A stretch of 64,000 bases of DNA from Streptomyces lacrimifluminis (GCF_014646095.1 NZ_BMMU01000006.1:1-64000); one strand, 5' to 3'. Positions 1-8,637 are shown, counted from the first letter of the stretch. The notes: a model not told the origin generated them from the letters alone. Made by a program: numbers and translations.

Positions 1-39
1 ATCCTGGTCCAAACGCTGTCCACGGGAGGGGAACGCGCG

Positions 40-378
40 TTGGACGCTGTCCGTGCGACCGATCTGGACCAATCCGCAGAAACCCTGCCCGAAACGTTGC
101 GGAAGGCTGCAAAGCCACATAAGCGAGGGGCGTTCATCGACGCCACCTGGCATAACGGAGGCACTGGACTTGCCCTCGCAGCGACCACCGCCGCCATCCT
201 TCCCACCAGCTACTCGACATGGGCGCGAATAGCAGCTGGCTCGGCGACGTTCCTCATCGCTCTCTTGCGAGCACTCGACTTCGCCTCTCGGTGGCGCTGG
301 CATCTCAACATGCGAGCCCGCTACACCAGCCTCGTGGATCGAGTCGACCGCGTCGCCGTACTTCCTCTCACGCGGTAG
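40..378 (+). CDS. Small two-helix membrane protein (possibly SLATT-like)
   Basis: Encodes 112 residues from a TTG start that follows a good ribosome-binding site (GGAGGGG, 24-30). Two hydrophobic segments (about residues 42-58 and 61-81) are followed by a basic, amphipathic stretch rich in Arg and Trp, and the N-terminal third is soluble. Two adjacent helices followed by a charged helix recall SLATT/DUF4231-type 2TM proteins, some of which are membrane effectors of nucleotide-signalled defence systems. This protein is shorter than most of them, and any partner gene would lie left of the window. No enzyme motif is visible. It is probably a real gene, but the family assignment is tentative. Confidence 0.5.
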   Translation: MDAVRATDLDQSAETLPETLRKAAKPHKRGAFIDATWHNGGTGLALAATTAAILPTSYSTWARIAAGSATFLIALLRALDFASRWRWHLNMRARYTSLVDRVDRVAVLPLTR

Positions 379-555
379 GCGGAGGTGGCGTGGTGGCCAG
401 TTCAGGGTTGGCGGATGCTTCCGCACCGCTGGTGCGGCTGCAGGGGGTGTCCCTGAAGCGTCGTCCAGCGTCGCCGTCGGCTGGGCCAGGGCTCGCACAG
501 GGCGGTGTCTGCGTGCCGGGCGTATCCCCAGCGGCATGAAGATCGTTAGCGGGGC

Positions 556-765
556 ATGAACAACACCAAGCGTGTATTTGCTGCTGCTGTCCTCGGAGCC
601 ACCGCGCTTCTTGGACCTACCGCCGCCACCGCAGCAGCAGCAGAGCTCACTAACGTGTCCTGTGGCCTCCCCTCTGACCTCTGCCCCGTGACCAACCCGC
701 TCGGCCAGGCCCTGGCTCCCGTGCTCGACACCGTGTACGTCTTGTTGGGGAGCGCAGGAATTTAG
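556..765 (+). CDS. Small secreted peptide, unknown function
   Basis: Encodes 69 residues from an ATG. The N-terminus has a basic start (MNNTKR), an Ala/Leu-rich hydrophobic core and an Ala-rich cleavage region near residue 29, so a Sec signal peptide is likely. The mature peptide would be about 40 residues with two cysteines separated by six residues (CGLPSDLC) and a hydrophobic C-terminal half. It lacks the chaplin consensus. The ribosome-binding site is weak (GCGGGG). Not recognised; possibly a small cell-surface or extracellular peptide. Confidence 0.5.
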   Translation: MNNTKRVFAAAVLGATALLGPTAATAAAAELTNVSCGLPSDLCPVTNPLGQALAPVLDTVYVLLGSAGI

Positions 766-942
766 GCAGCCCGGCTGTGTGAGTTCGCGCTTTCCGTTCC
801 GGTCCGCCCGGTTGACAGCAGGTACACAACCGGGTTCAGAACGGCGGACCAGCGGCTCCGAATCCTCGCGCGTCTTGAGGCGGTGGCACGGGCGGCAGAG
901 CGGTTGAACGTTCCCGTCCGTGTCCGTCTCGCAGATCTCCCT

Positions 943-1152
943 TCACCGATCGCTCGGGCTGGGATTCCGCAAGTTCTGATAGCCGGGCTTACCAGCACAG
1001 AGGGTCGGGCGGGTCCAGCGCGGGTCCTCGGGGGCGCCGGTGAACAGGCGCCGGGCGCGGGCCGTGAGACCGTCCCCGGAGGCCGGGGATGCGGCACGTC
1101 GGCTGTGGCGGGGCGCGCTGTCGCGGGTCGGCGGCGGGGCGAGGGTCGTCAT
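943..1152 (-). pseudogene. N-terminal fragment of a GT39-like membrane glycosyltransferase
   Basis: The 69-codon reading frame overlaps the upstream GT2 remnant by ATGA (1149-1152), the coupling expected of an intact two-gene operon. Its N-terminal 50 residues, ending in PEDPRWTRPTL, resemble the cytoplasmic start of the multi-TM mannosyltransferase/ArnT-like proteins that follow GT2/GtrA genes in Streptomyces. Where the first membrane helix should begin, the sequence switches to unrelated residues and stops, so all catalytic and membrane parts are gone. I infer a deletion remnant. The 766-942 stretch downstream contains nothing I recognise. Confidence 0.5.
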
Positions 1153-1985
1153 GACGCGTACTCCAAGCTGGGGGCGGGGCTGCTGATGTGCTGCGGCGCG
1201 CCGATCGGACTCGATACGGGCCCGCGCTGTGGGACGGCGATCCGGGAGCGGCCGGTGAGACCGGCGCGCAGCATCCGGCGCGTGCCCCTGAGGCCGTCCG
1301 GCGTGGTGTGGACGATGCCGACACGGCTGCCGGGGGCGTCGAACCGGTCGACCGGCACTTCGTGGACGCCCAGACGGTTGCGCTGGGCCAGGACCAGCAA
1401 TCCGGTGTCGGGGAACCAGTCGTTGTCCGCGGTGTACGGGGCGAGTTCCGTCCGGCGGTTCAGGCCGGAGGAAGCCGGCGGCGCCTTGTCGGCGCACGCG
1501 AGCCCCTGCGTCTCCGGCGTGATCCGCCGGACGGGCTCCGAGGCCCGGAAGGCGTCGGTGCGGACCGCCTCGAAACCGCACTGGGGGTCCGAGAAGCGGG
1601 CCACGAGCCCGATCTTCGGCAGGGCGTTGTACGACCGGGAGACGAACTCGCGCTCCGGACCACGCACCACGTCGGCGGTCGAGCGGCTCCACCCGTGTTT
1701 CAGGGCGCGGCCCCGGCACCGGCCCTTGGCATCCGGACGGACGGCGTGGACATGGGGGAGGCGCAGCGGCAGGTCGTTCGCCGCCCGGCAGGTGGCGTCA
1801 GTGCCGGCGTTGTCCGCGACCGTGATCCGGAGCGGGAGCGGGAGCGGGAACGGGAACGGGAAGGAGGCTACGAGGCAGGCGTGGAGACGGCCGACACTGT
1901 CGGCGAGTACGTGCGCCTCGTTGTACACCGGCACCACGATCTCGACCGAACGCCGCCGGACGCCCCTCGCGTTCGTTTCGTTCAT
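1149..1985 (-). pseudogene. Decayed GT2 family glycosyltransferase (GT2/GtrA type)
   Basis: The frame is open for 278 codons and keeps recognisable GT2 blocks: the first strand VEIVVPVYNEAHVL, then ITVADNAGTDAT, the QCGFEAVRTDAFR block and the DTGLLVLAQR/HEVPVD block of dolichyl-phosphate-glucose synthase-like enzymes. The segment that should carry the catalytic DxD and the following helices is missing (STADVV runs straight into RGPEREF, about 40 residues lost), and no C-terminal GtrA membrane domain follows. A hexanucleotide run at about 1828-1861 inserts FPFPFPLPLPL before the second strand. The product cannot be a normal GT2 enzyme, so it is called a pseudogene despite the open frame. Confidence 0.7.
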
Positions 1986-2109
1986 GGCAGTGACGATCGG
2001 GGCCGTGTCTGGGGCGACCCTGAGGCGACTCTGAGCGACGAATGAGAATCAGCGAACTCACAGCCTGCCCACAGGGGACCATGTGGCAGGAGCCCACTTA
2101 CACGTGACG

Positions 2110-2715
2110 TCAGGCAGTGTGCGCGCTGCCGCCGCCCGGGGTCGCCGACGCTATCAACTGGTCGATCAGGGCTATCAGCACGTCCCGGCACGACTCCCGG
2201 TCCCGTGCGTCGCACAGCAGGACCGGTGTGTGCTCCGGCAGCGCCAGCGCCTCCCGGATCTCGTCCGGCTCGTACGGATGTTCCCCGTGAAAACCGTTCA
2301 CCCCGACGACGAACGGGATGTCCCGGCGCTCGAAGAAGTCGATCGCCGCGAAGCTGGACTCCGGCCGGCGTACGTCGATGAGGACCACGGCCCCCAGCGC
2401 GCCGATCGCCAGGTCGTTCCACATGAACCAGAACCGCTGCTGGCCCGGCGTACCGAAGAGGTACAGGATCAGTTCCCGGCTGAGGGTGATGCGGCCGAAG
2501 TCGAGGGCCACGGTGGTGGCCTTCTTCTGTTCGATGCCGTCGAGGTCGTCGATGCCGAGGCCGGCCGCGGTGAGCGGCTCCTCGGTGCGCAGGGGCACGA
2601 TCTCGCTGACCGAGCCGACCATCGTCGTCTTGCCGACACCGAAGCCGCCTGCGATGAGGATCTTGACCGTGTCGGGCGCCGAGGTCCCGTTCACGGTCGG
2701 GTCAGAGCCGGCCAA
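2110..2715 (-). CDS. cvnD: CvnD-like conservon GTPase
   Basis: A 201-residue Ras/MglA-like small GTPase, the last gene of the cvnABCD conservon. The P-loop GGFGVGKTT lies near residues 23-31, the switch region FGTPGQQRF near 87-95, and the guanine-specificity region is in the VGVNGF stretch. In Streptomyces the CvnD GTPase is thought to form a membrane-proximal complex with the kinase-like CvnA, the roadblock protein CvnB and the DUF742 protein CvnC, tuning development and antibiotic production. The start used is TTG, overlapping the cvnC end by 14 bases; a GTG 18 bases further in is an alternative. Confidence 0.9.
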   Translation of the reverse strand: MAGSDPTVNGTSAPDTVKILIAGGFGVGKTTMVGSVSEIVPLRTEEPLTAAGLGIDDLDGIEQKKATTVALDFGRITLSRELILYLFGTPGQQRFWFMWNDLAIGALGAVVLIDVRRPESSFAAIDFFERRDIPFVVGVNGFHGEHPYEPDEIREALALPEHTPVLLCDARDRESCRDVLIALIDQLIASATPGGGSAHTA

Positions 2716-3058
2716 GGCCGTCCCTCACTTTCTGGAGCAGGTCCATGTCCGTGGTGCGCGAGATCTGGCGCGGGGACCGGGCCGTGATCCGGCCGGCCTC
2801 CAGCAGGTCGCACAGCATGATGACGACCACGCTCACCGGGAGATCCAGATGGGCCGCGAGCTCCGCCACCACGACGGGCCGAGCGCACAGCCGCAGGATC
2901 CGGGCGTGCTCGGGCTGCGGCCGTTTGCCCCCGTCGGGCTGCGGCTCCACGGCCGTCACCGACGTGATCAGTGTGAAGTCGGCGCGGCTGGGCCGGGTCC
3001 GCCCGCCGGTGAGCGTGAACGGCCGTACGAGACGGCCGGCCGCGTCGCTTCCGTTCAC
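2702..3058 (-). CDS. cvnC: CvnC-like DUF742 protein
   Basis: About 118 residues of the DUF742 family. The family start block RLVRPFTLTGGRTRPS is present, followed by a helix-turn-helix-like segment (VAELAAHLDLPVSVVVIML, then DLLEAGRI) and a short C-terminal helix. The GTG at 3058 lies one base after the cvnB stop and fits the usual short N-terminus. A GTG at 3115, inside cvnB, would add 19 residues and cannot be excluded. The gene is translationally packed between cvnB and cvnD, as in other conservons, and its product probably acts as an adaptor in the Cvn membrane complex. Confidence 0.88.
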   Translation of the reverse strand: MNGSDAAGRLVRPFTLTGGRTRPSRADFTLITSVTAVEPQPDGGKRPQPEHARILRLCARPVVVAELAAHLDLPVSVVVIMLCDLLEAGRITARSPRQISRTTDMDLLQKVRDGLGRL

Positions 3059-3059
3059 C

Positions 3060-3500
3060 TCACTCGCCGGCCGCGCCGACGACCCCGGCACGCGGCGCCG
3101 CGCTGAGGTGCTCACCGATCTTCTTCACCAGCATGTTCATCTGGTACGCCACGACGCCGACGTCCGCGCCCTGGCTGGTCAGCACCGCGAGGTGGGCGCC
3201 CGGGCCGGCCGCGGTGAGGATCAGGTAGCCGTTGCGCATCTCGATCAGCGCCTGGCGCACCGGGCCGCCCCGGAAGTCCATGCTGACGCCCTTGCTGAGA
3301 CTCATCAGCCCGGACGCGGTCGCCGCGAGCCGCTCGGCGTCGTCACGCAGGAAGGCCGTGGATCTGCTGACGACCAGTCCGTCCTCGGAAAGCACGACGG
3401 CGTGGTTCACCTCGGCTACCCGGTCCACGAGTCCGGTGAGCAACTGGTCGAGCTCGGTGTGCGTGGCGGGGGTGGGGCGTGTCATTTCTCTGTCCTTCAT
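3060..3500 (-). CDS. cvnB: CvnB-like roadblock/LC7 protein
   Basis: A 146-residue roadblock/LC7 (MglB-like) protein. Typical blocks are the LLTGLVDRV start, HAVVLSEDGLVVSRS, the alanine-rich helix around ERLAATASGLMSL, and LILTAAGPGAHLAVL. In conservons this subunit regulates or scaffolds the CvnD GTPase. The ATG at 3500 overlaps the cvnA stop by one base (TGATG), indicating translational coupling; a second ATG five codons in is also possible. Confidence 0.9.
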   Translation of the reverse strand: MKDREMTRPTPATHTELDQLLTGLVDRVAEVNHAVVLSEDGLVVSRSTAFLRDDAERLAATASGLMSLSKGVSMDFRGGPVRQALIEMRNGYLILTAAGPGAHLAVLTSQGADVGVVAYQMNMLVKKIGEHLSAAPRAGVVGAAGE

Positions 3501-5950
3501 CAGCGGTCTGCGGGCGGAGTCGAGGTGACCGGGGTGCCTGCGGAGGGGAGCGGTACTGCAGGTTCCTGAGGTGTGTCGTCCTCCCCATGGTCGTACTGCT
3601 CTTCGGCGTCGTCGTCACGGGCCTGGAGGGTTCCGCGCTGGAAACCGGAGAGCGAGGAGGCCGCGCGCTCCGCCGAGAACTCGTCGAGCGCGTCCTCGGA
3701 CGTGCCGCCCTGTTCGGTGTCCTCCAGCAGTTCCGCGGCCAGACTGGTCTGTGGCACGCGGCGCGGCAACGGGGTGAGTCCGCCCTTGCGGGCACCGCCG
3801 CTCCGCTCGGCCTTCCGCTCACCGCCCTGCCCGGCGCCCCGGTCCGCCCCGACGAGGGCGGCCTGCCGGGGAGCGGAACCGGCGTCGGCCGTCCGGACGC
3901 GGGACGTGGCGGGCGGGGTCTCCCGGATCCGCTCGTGCGCCGCGCGCTCCGCCACGACCGGGCCGGGCACCTCGGCGGACGCCGCCTTCGCGAACGAGGA
4001 ATCCGTGTCCGGCGCGGTGAGTTCCCGTACGACGACATCATGCGGGATCAGTACGATCGCCGTCGTACCGCCGTAGGGCGAGGAGCGCAGCGTGACATGG
4101 ATGCCGTGCCGGACGGCGAGGCGCGCGATCACGAACATGCCGAGCCGCAGGTCGTCGGCGAGCGCCACCACGTCGAACTGCGGGGCCTTGGAGAGGTGTT
4201 CGTTGAAGGACGCGTAGTCCTCCTCGGACATGCCCAGTCCGCGGTCCTCGACCTCGATGGCCAGTCCCTTGGCGACGATCGCCGCCCGTACGCCCACCGG
4301 GCTGGGCGCGGGGGAGTAGGCGGTCGCGTTGTCGATCAGCTCGGCCAGCAGGTGGATGACGTCGGCCACCGCGGGCGGCGCCAGGTACACGTCCTCCTCC
4401 GTCTGCACCTCCACCCGCTGGTACTCGGCGACCTCACCGACGGCGCTGCGCAGGATGTCGATCAGCGCGACCGGCTCGGTCCAGCTGCGGCCGGGCCGCT
4501 CACCGCTGATGATGACCAGGTTCTCCTCGTAGCGGCGCAACTGGCTCGCCGTGGAGTCGAGTTCGTAGAGGCCCTTGAGGATCTCCGGGTCCTGGTGGGC
4601 GCGTTCCAGCGCGTCCAGCTTGGTGAGCTGGAGGTTGACCAGGTTCTGGCTCTGCCGGGCGATGCCCAGGATGACCTTCTGGAAGCCGCGCCGGGTGTCG
4701 GCGAGTTCGACAGCGGTGTGCACGGCGGTGCGCTGGGCGGCGTTGAACGCGTGTGCCACCTGGCCGAGTTCGTCGTGACCGTAGTCCAGCGGCGGGGTGG
4801 CCGACTCGACGTCGACCTTCTCGCCCCGGTTGAGCCGCGCCACCACGTCCGGCAGCCGCTCCTCGGCCAGGCCCAGGGTGGCCATGCGCAGCCCGCGCAG
4901 CCGACGGGACAGGGACCGGGTGATGCGCCAGGACAGGACGATGCACAGCAGCAGCCCGCCGAGTCCGCCGGCGCTCAGCGAAGCGGCCTTGATCAGGAGT
5001 GACCGTGCCTCGTCGTTGCTGCGGTCGAGCAGTTCCTGGGTCTCGTCATGGATGAGCGAGCCGTACTGGACGCTCAGTTCGTCCATCGCCGCGATCCACT
5101 GCTTCTGGCTGTTGGGCAGGGTGATCCTCCGTTCGGCGCCGCCGCCGGGCGTGCCCGACGCGAGCACCTGGTCCTCTATGGACGTCAGGGTCCGCCAGGC
5201 GGCCCCCTGGAGGATCGTCTCGGTGCGGGTCTTCGCCGTGCCGGTCAGGGACTGGATCAGCTGGTCCTCGACGACCCAGCGCCGGGCGCTGACCAGCCGG
5301 ACGTAGGCCTCCCACTCCTTCTGGTCGAAATGCCCCGAGGGCCAGGCCAGCATCAGCTGCGAGTCCTCCTGGGCGACCAGTTCGGCCGCCTGCTCCAGTG
5401 AGACGAGCGGACCGGCCTGCGAGGTGAGGTCGCCGTCGTCGACCTGGGAGAGCTCCTGGAACGCGTGGATCTGGTTGCCGATGATCGACGAGTACTGGTC
5501 CAGTACCTGCTGGGGGGAGATGTCGGTGAGATGGTCGACCTGCCCGCGGTAGTACTCCAGGCTGCCCGTCGCCGCGATGACCGAGTACATCCGTTCCCCG
5601 ATCCGGTCGGGGGCCTCCTGGATGGCCTTCGTCTGACCGACCAGCTTCGCGACCGCCGCGTCCGTCGCCCTGCGCTGCTCGTCCAGGGCGCTGCGGTCGC
5701 CCCTGGGCGAGGACAGCCACACGGCCGACAGGGTGCGTTCCCTCTGCAACGCGAGCGTGGCGTCCGTGCCCATGGCACCGGTCGCCCTGCTGAGCTGCGT
5801 CTGGTCCCGCAGCCGCTGGCCCTCCGAGAACATCTGAATCGTCGTCACACCCCACATCGCGGCGAGGGTGACGCTGGGCACCAGCGCGAGCAGGATCAGC
5901 GAGAGACGTATGGAGCCGAGACGGCGCCGGGCACCTTTGCGTGGAGGCAT
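3500..5950 (-). CDS. cvnA: CvnA-like nitrate/nitrite-sensor (NIT) kinase-like protein
   Basis: An 816-residue membrane sensor and the first conservon gene. The order is: basic N-terminus, TM1 (about 15-35), a large extracytoplasmic NIT-like helical domain (53-300), TM2 (about 322-342), HAMP, a dimerisation segment, then an HATPase domain with N-box ELIDNATAYSP (537-547) and G1 box EVEDRGLGM (about 566-574). The C-terminal 140 residues are a low-complexity charged tail. The usual H-box of this family, LDHLATR, reads LDSTASQ here, with Ser466 in place of the phospho-accepting His (codon at 4553-4555), so it may signal without autophosphorylation. The ATG at 5950 follows GGAGGC-like DNA; an upstream in-frame extension lacks support. 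Short GTGACA-like repeats lie just upstream (about 5980-6025). Confidence 0.88.
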   Translation of the reverse strand: MPPRKGARRRLGSIRLSLILLALVPSVTLAAMWGVTTIQMFSEGQRLRDQTQLSRATGAMGTDATLALQRERTLSAVWLSSPRGDRSALDEQRRATDAAVAKLVGQTKAIQEAPDRIGERMYSVIAATGSLEYYRGQVDHLTDISPQQVLDQYSSIIGNQIHAFQELSQVDDGDLTSQAGPLVSLEQAAELVAQEDSQLMLAWPSGHFDQKEWEAYVRLVSARRWVVEDQLIQSLTGTAKTRTETILQGAAWRTLTSIEDQVLASGTPGGGAERRITLPNSQKQWIAAMDELSVQYGSLIHDETQELLDRSNDEARSLLIKAASLSAGGLGGLLLCIVLSWRITRSLSRRLRGLRMATLGLAEERLPDVVARLNRGEKVDVESATPPLDYGHDELGQVAHAFNAAQRTAVHTAVELADTRRGFQKVILGIARQSQNLVNLQLTKLDALERAHQDPEILKGLYELDSTASQLRRYEENLVIISGERPGRSWTEPVALIDILRSAVGEVAEYQRVEVQTEEDVYLAPPAVADVIHLLAELIDNATAYSPAPSPVGVRAAIVAKGLAIEVEDRGLGMSEEDYASFNEHLSKAPQFDVVALADDLRLGMFVIARLAVRHGIHVTLRSSPYGGTTAIVLIPHDVVVRELTAPDTDSSFAKAASAEVPGPVVAERAAHERIRETPPATSRVRTADAGSAPRQAALVGADRGAGQGGERKAERSGGARKGGLTPLPRRVPQTSLAAELLEDTEQGGTSEDALDEFSAERAASSLSGFQRGTLQARDDDAEEQYDHGEDDTPQEPAVPLPSAGTPVTSTPPADR

Positions 5951-6099
5951 CGTCGTCCTAGGGCGATCAGCGGTGGGCGGAAGTGACAAGTGACAAGTGG
6001 CATGTGACAGGCGGTGGGTGACAGCGGAAACGGAACGGGTGGCGGAACACGCGTGGGTCCGCAGGATGCTATCCGTACAAGTGAACGTACGCACCGTGA

Positions 6100-6117
6100 G
6101 CCCCCAAAGCTTGGGGC
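6100..6117 (-). terminator. Possible terminator after the sugar-binding protein gene
   Basis: An inverted repeat GCCCC/GGGGC around AAAGCTT lies 120 bases beyond the end of the binding-protein gene and before the cvn operon. There is no T-tract, so this is a weak call. Confidence 0.3.
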
Positions 6118-6238
6118 AGCCGTTGTACGAAGGTTGCTGCGCAAGGAGATTCGGGAGCGAGCCGGAAGAGGATACGGAACGTCTGCGGAGGGCCGGAGTG
6201 GGACGGGAGGAGGTACGGGGGCCGGGTACGGGTGTGGC

Positions 6239-7258
6239 TCAGCGGGTGCCGTTGGCCGCGAACCTGGCGACGTCGGCGATGTTCTGCTTGGTGACGAAGG
6301 CCGGCCCGGTGAGCACGGGAGCCGATCCGCCGCCGCTGAAGTTGCCGTTGGACTTGTACAGCCAGAGCGAGTCGACCGCGAGATAGCCCTGGAGGTAGGG
6401 CTGTTGGTCCACGGCGAACTGGACGTCACCGCTCTTGATGGCGCCCACGATGTCGTGGTCGAGGTCGAAGGTGGCGATCTTCGCCTTGCTGTTCGACTGA
6501 TCCACCGACTTCACCGCCGAGAGCGCGAACTGTGCGCCCAGGGTGACCACTTCGTCGATGCTCGAGTCCTGGTTCAGCCGGGCCGCGAGGGCAGCGGTCA
6601 CCGTGTCCAGGTCGGTGCCGTTCACGTACAGGTTCTCGGTGTCGCCGGTGAACGTCTTCTTCACCCCGGCACAGCGCGCCTCCAGGCCGACGTTTCCCTG
6701 CTCGTGGATGACGCACAGCGCGTGCCTGACCTTGAGCGCGTTCAGCTTGTCGCCGAGCGCGCGGCCGGCGGTGCTCTCGTCCTGGCCGAAGAACTGGAGC
6801 AGGCCCGCCGAACGCCAGGCGTCGATGCCCGAGTTGAGACCGACCACGGGTATCCCCGCCGCCTTCGCCTGTGCGATCGCGCTCTTCATCGCGTCGGGCT
6901 TGGCCAGGGTCACGGCGATTCCGTCGACCTTGTCCTTGATCGCGTCGCGCACCAGATCGGCCTGGGCGGCGGCACCGGGGTCACTCGTGTACGTCAGCTC
7001 GATGTCGTCCTTGGCCGCGGCGGCCTGCGCGCCCTTCCGCACCCGCTCCCAGAAGGTGTCGCCCTTGGCCCCGTGGGTGATCAGGGCGACCTTGAGCCGG
7101 GCGGTGCCGGCGCCGGCGGCGCCCTGGTCGGAGTCCGCCCCGTCGGAGCCGGAGCCCGAGCAGCCGGCCGCGAGAAGGCAGACGGCGGCCAGGCCGGCGA
7201 CAACGGCCGTGACACGGGCGGATCGTGGGGAGGCGGAAGAGGCGGGGGGTGTGTTCAT
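6239..7258 (-). CDS. Sugar-binding lipoprotein (periplasmic binding protein family 4)
   Basis: A 339-residue ABC-type substrate-binding lipoprotein of the ribose/inositol class. The signal ends in a lipobox (CLLAAGC, Cys33), and the mature part starts after a Ser/Gly/Asp-rich linker. Family blocks include KVALITHGAKGDTFW, the DGIAVTLAKPDAMKSAI block, GIPVVGLNSG, and the hinge region with QQPYLQGYLAVDSLWLY. The start at 7258 sits about 8 bases after GAGGTG and directly before the signal peptide; in-frame codons upstream lack a signal. No permease or ATPase gene is adjacent, so it is an orphan that must serve a transporter elsewhere or act as a sensor. The sugar is unknown. Confidence 0.85.
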   Translation of the reverse strand: MNTPPASSASPRSARVTAVVAGLAAVCLLAAGCSGSGSDGADSDQGAAGAGTARLKVALITHGAKGDTFWERVRKGAQAAAAKDDIELTYTSDPGAAAQADLVRDAIKDKVDGIAVTLAKPDAMKSAIAQAKAAGIPVVGLNSGIDAWRSAGLLQFFGQDESTAGRALGDKLNALKVRHALCVIHEQGNVGLEARCAGVKKTFTGDTENLYVNGTDLDTVTAALAARLNQDSSIDEVVTLGAQFALSAVKSVDQSNSKAKIATFDLDHDIVGAIKSGDVQFAVDQQPYLQGYLAVDSLWLYKSNGNFSGGGSAPVLTGPAFVTKQNIADVARFAANGTR

Positions 7259-7755
7259 GGAAATGCGGCACCTCGCTGCGCGGCCGAGGAGGAGGAGGGT
7301 GGGGAGTGGGAGTGGGACGAGGGGGTGGGACAAGCGGGATTCGGGTACGGCGAAATCTGCGCGATCGTCGGGTGACGTGCACCGACTGTCCGACTTTCGC
7401 TGGGCGGAGCCAATCGGATGTGACGCCTGGTAGTCAAGTGAGCAACCAGTTGGAACCAGGGTCCATGCGGCGATACGGGATGTGCCGGGTGCGGGTGATC
7501 CTCCTCGGTCGGTCCCCGGCAGTATCAGAAGGATCGCCGGTGCGGAGGGGATCGGAAGGGGAAATGGGACCTCTGATTCCCTTTCGTGCACTGATGTTTG
7601 CCCGCGCGTCGAGGCGCTGGATGCGAACGTCCGTTCGCCCTGGCGGTGTGCCAGGGCGAACGGGCGTACCGGGACGTCGAACCGCGGCGGGAGTGCCCGT
7701 GCCCGTGACCGCGGTCACCGAACCGCCGCCCCTACGGCTTCCGATCCACCGCCCC
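7259..7755. other. Intergenic region without a supported gene
   Basis: About 500 bases between two minus-strand genes. It has G-rich purine runs near 7290-7340 and the likely promoter of the binding-protein gene around 7370-7440. No coding frame here shows a ribosome-binding site or a family resemblance. Confidence 0.5.
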
Positions 7756-8571
7756 CTACGGTTTCCGAGCCACCGCCCCGTACATGGCGATGTCCTCGTC
7801 CCTGATCCCCTCGCCGCTCGTGGCGTCCGGGTGCCACTTGTGGACCTGGACAATGCCCGGCTCGACCAGGTCGAGGCCCTCGAAGAACTCCTCCGCCTCC
7901 GGGAACGTGCGCAGGCGCATCGGCATGTTGCGGGCCTTGTACTCGCGGGCGACCCGGCCCACCTCCTCCGGGGCGAACTCGGCGGTGCCGATGGTCATCG
8001 CCAGGTAGCTGCCCGAGGGGAGGGGTTCGAGAAGGCGGCGGACGATGCCCACCGCGTCGTCCTCGTCCATGACGAAGTGGACGATCGCGATCACCGTGAG
8101 GGCGACAGGCTTGGTCAGGTCGAGGGTCTCGCGGAAGTCGGGGGAGTCGAGAATGGCCTCCGGGTGCTGGAAGTCGGCCTCGATGTACGCCGTCCGGCCC
8201 TCCGGTGTGCTGGCCAGCAGGCCCTGGGAGAGAGTGAGGACGATCGGGTCGTTGTCGACATAGACCACCCGGGACTCGGGAGCCACCGACTGCGCGATCT
8301 CGTGCAGGTTGGGGGAGGTGGGGATGCCGGTGCCTATGTCGAGGAACTGGCGGATGCCCGCTTCCTTGGCCAGGTAGGCCACCGCACGGTTCATCCAGTC
8401 GCGGTTGGCCTTCATGTGGATCGGCAGGGCGGGCCACTCGTGCGACATGGCGTCGCCCGCTTCCTTGTCGGCGGGGTAGTAGTCCTTACCGCCGAGGATG
8501 TAGTCGTAGATCCGCGCGGAGTGTGCGTTCTCCGTGTCGATTCGGTCGGCCGGCCATCCGTTGTCGGGCAC
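7756..8571 (-). CDS. SAM-dependent methyltransferase (DUF574/Methyltransf_19)
   Basis: A 271-residue protein of the actinobacterial DUF574 methyltransferase family. The family N-terminus (ENAHSARIYDYILGGKD) is followed by the SAM motif I FLDIGTGIP, then VVYVDNDPIVL (motif II acidic residue) and the HFVMDEDDA segment. Streptomyces genomes carry many copies, commonly near XRE/DUF397 genes as here; the natural substrate is unknown. The GTG start at 8571 is preceded by GGGAGG at good spacing. It is probably transcribed from its own promoter downstream of the DUF397 gene. Confidence 0.88.
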   Translation of the reverse strand: MPDNGWPADRIDTENAHSARIYDYILGGKDYYPADKEAGDAMSHEWPALPIHMKANRDWMNRAVAYLAKEAGIRQFLDIGTGIPTSPNLHEIAQSVAPESRVVYVDNDPIVLTLSQGLLASTPEGRTAYIEADFQHPEAILDSPDFRETLDLTKPVALTVIAIVHFVMDEDDAVGIVRRLLEPLPSGSYLAMTIGTAEFAPEEVGRVAREYKARNMPMRLRTFPEAEEFFEGLDLVEPGIVQVHKWHPDATSGEGIRDEDIAMYGAVARKP

Positions 8572-8637
8572 GCGGCCCTCCCATTCAGGTCATCGGGCTG
8601 AGTCTGGTCAGTCAAGTCTCAGTAGAAACAAGGCAGT

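Noticed and set aside
883..2045. Long + strand open frames opposite the GT2 remnant
   Set aside because: They mirror the minus-strand glycosyltransferase remnants, have no family resemblance and are typical antisense frames of GC-rich DNA.
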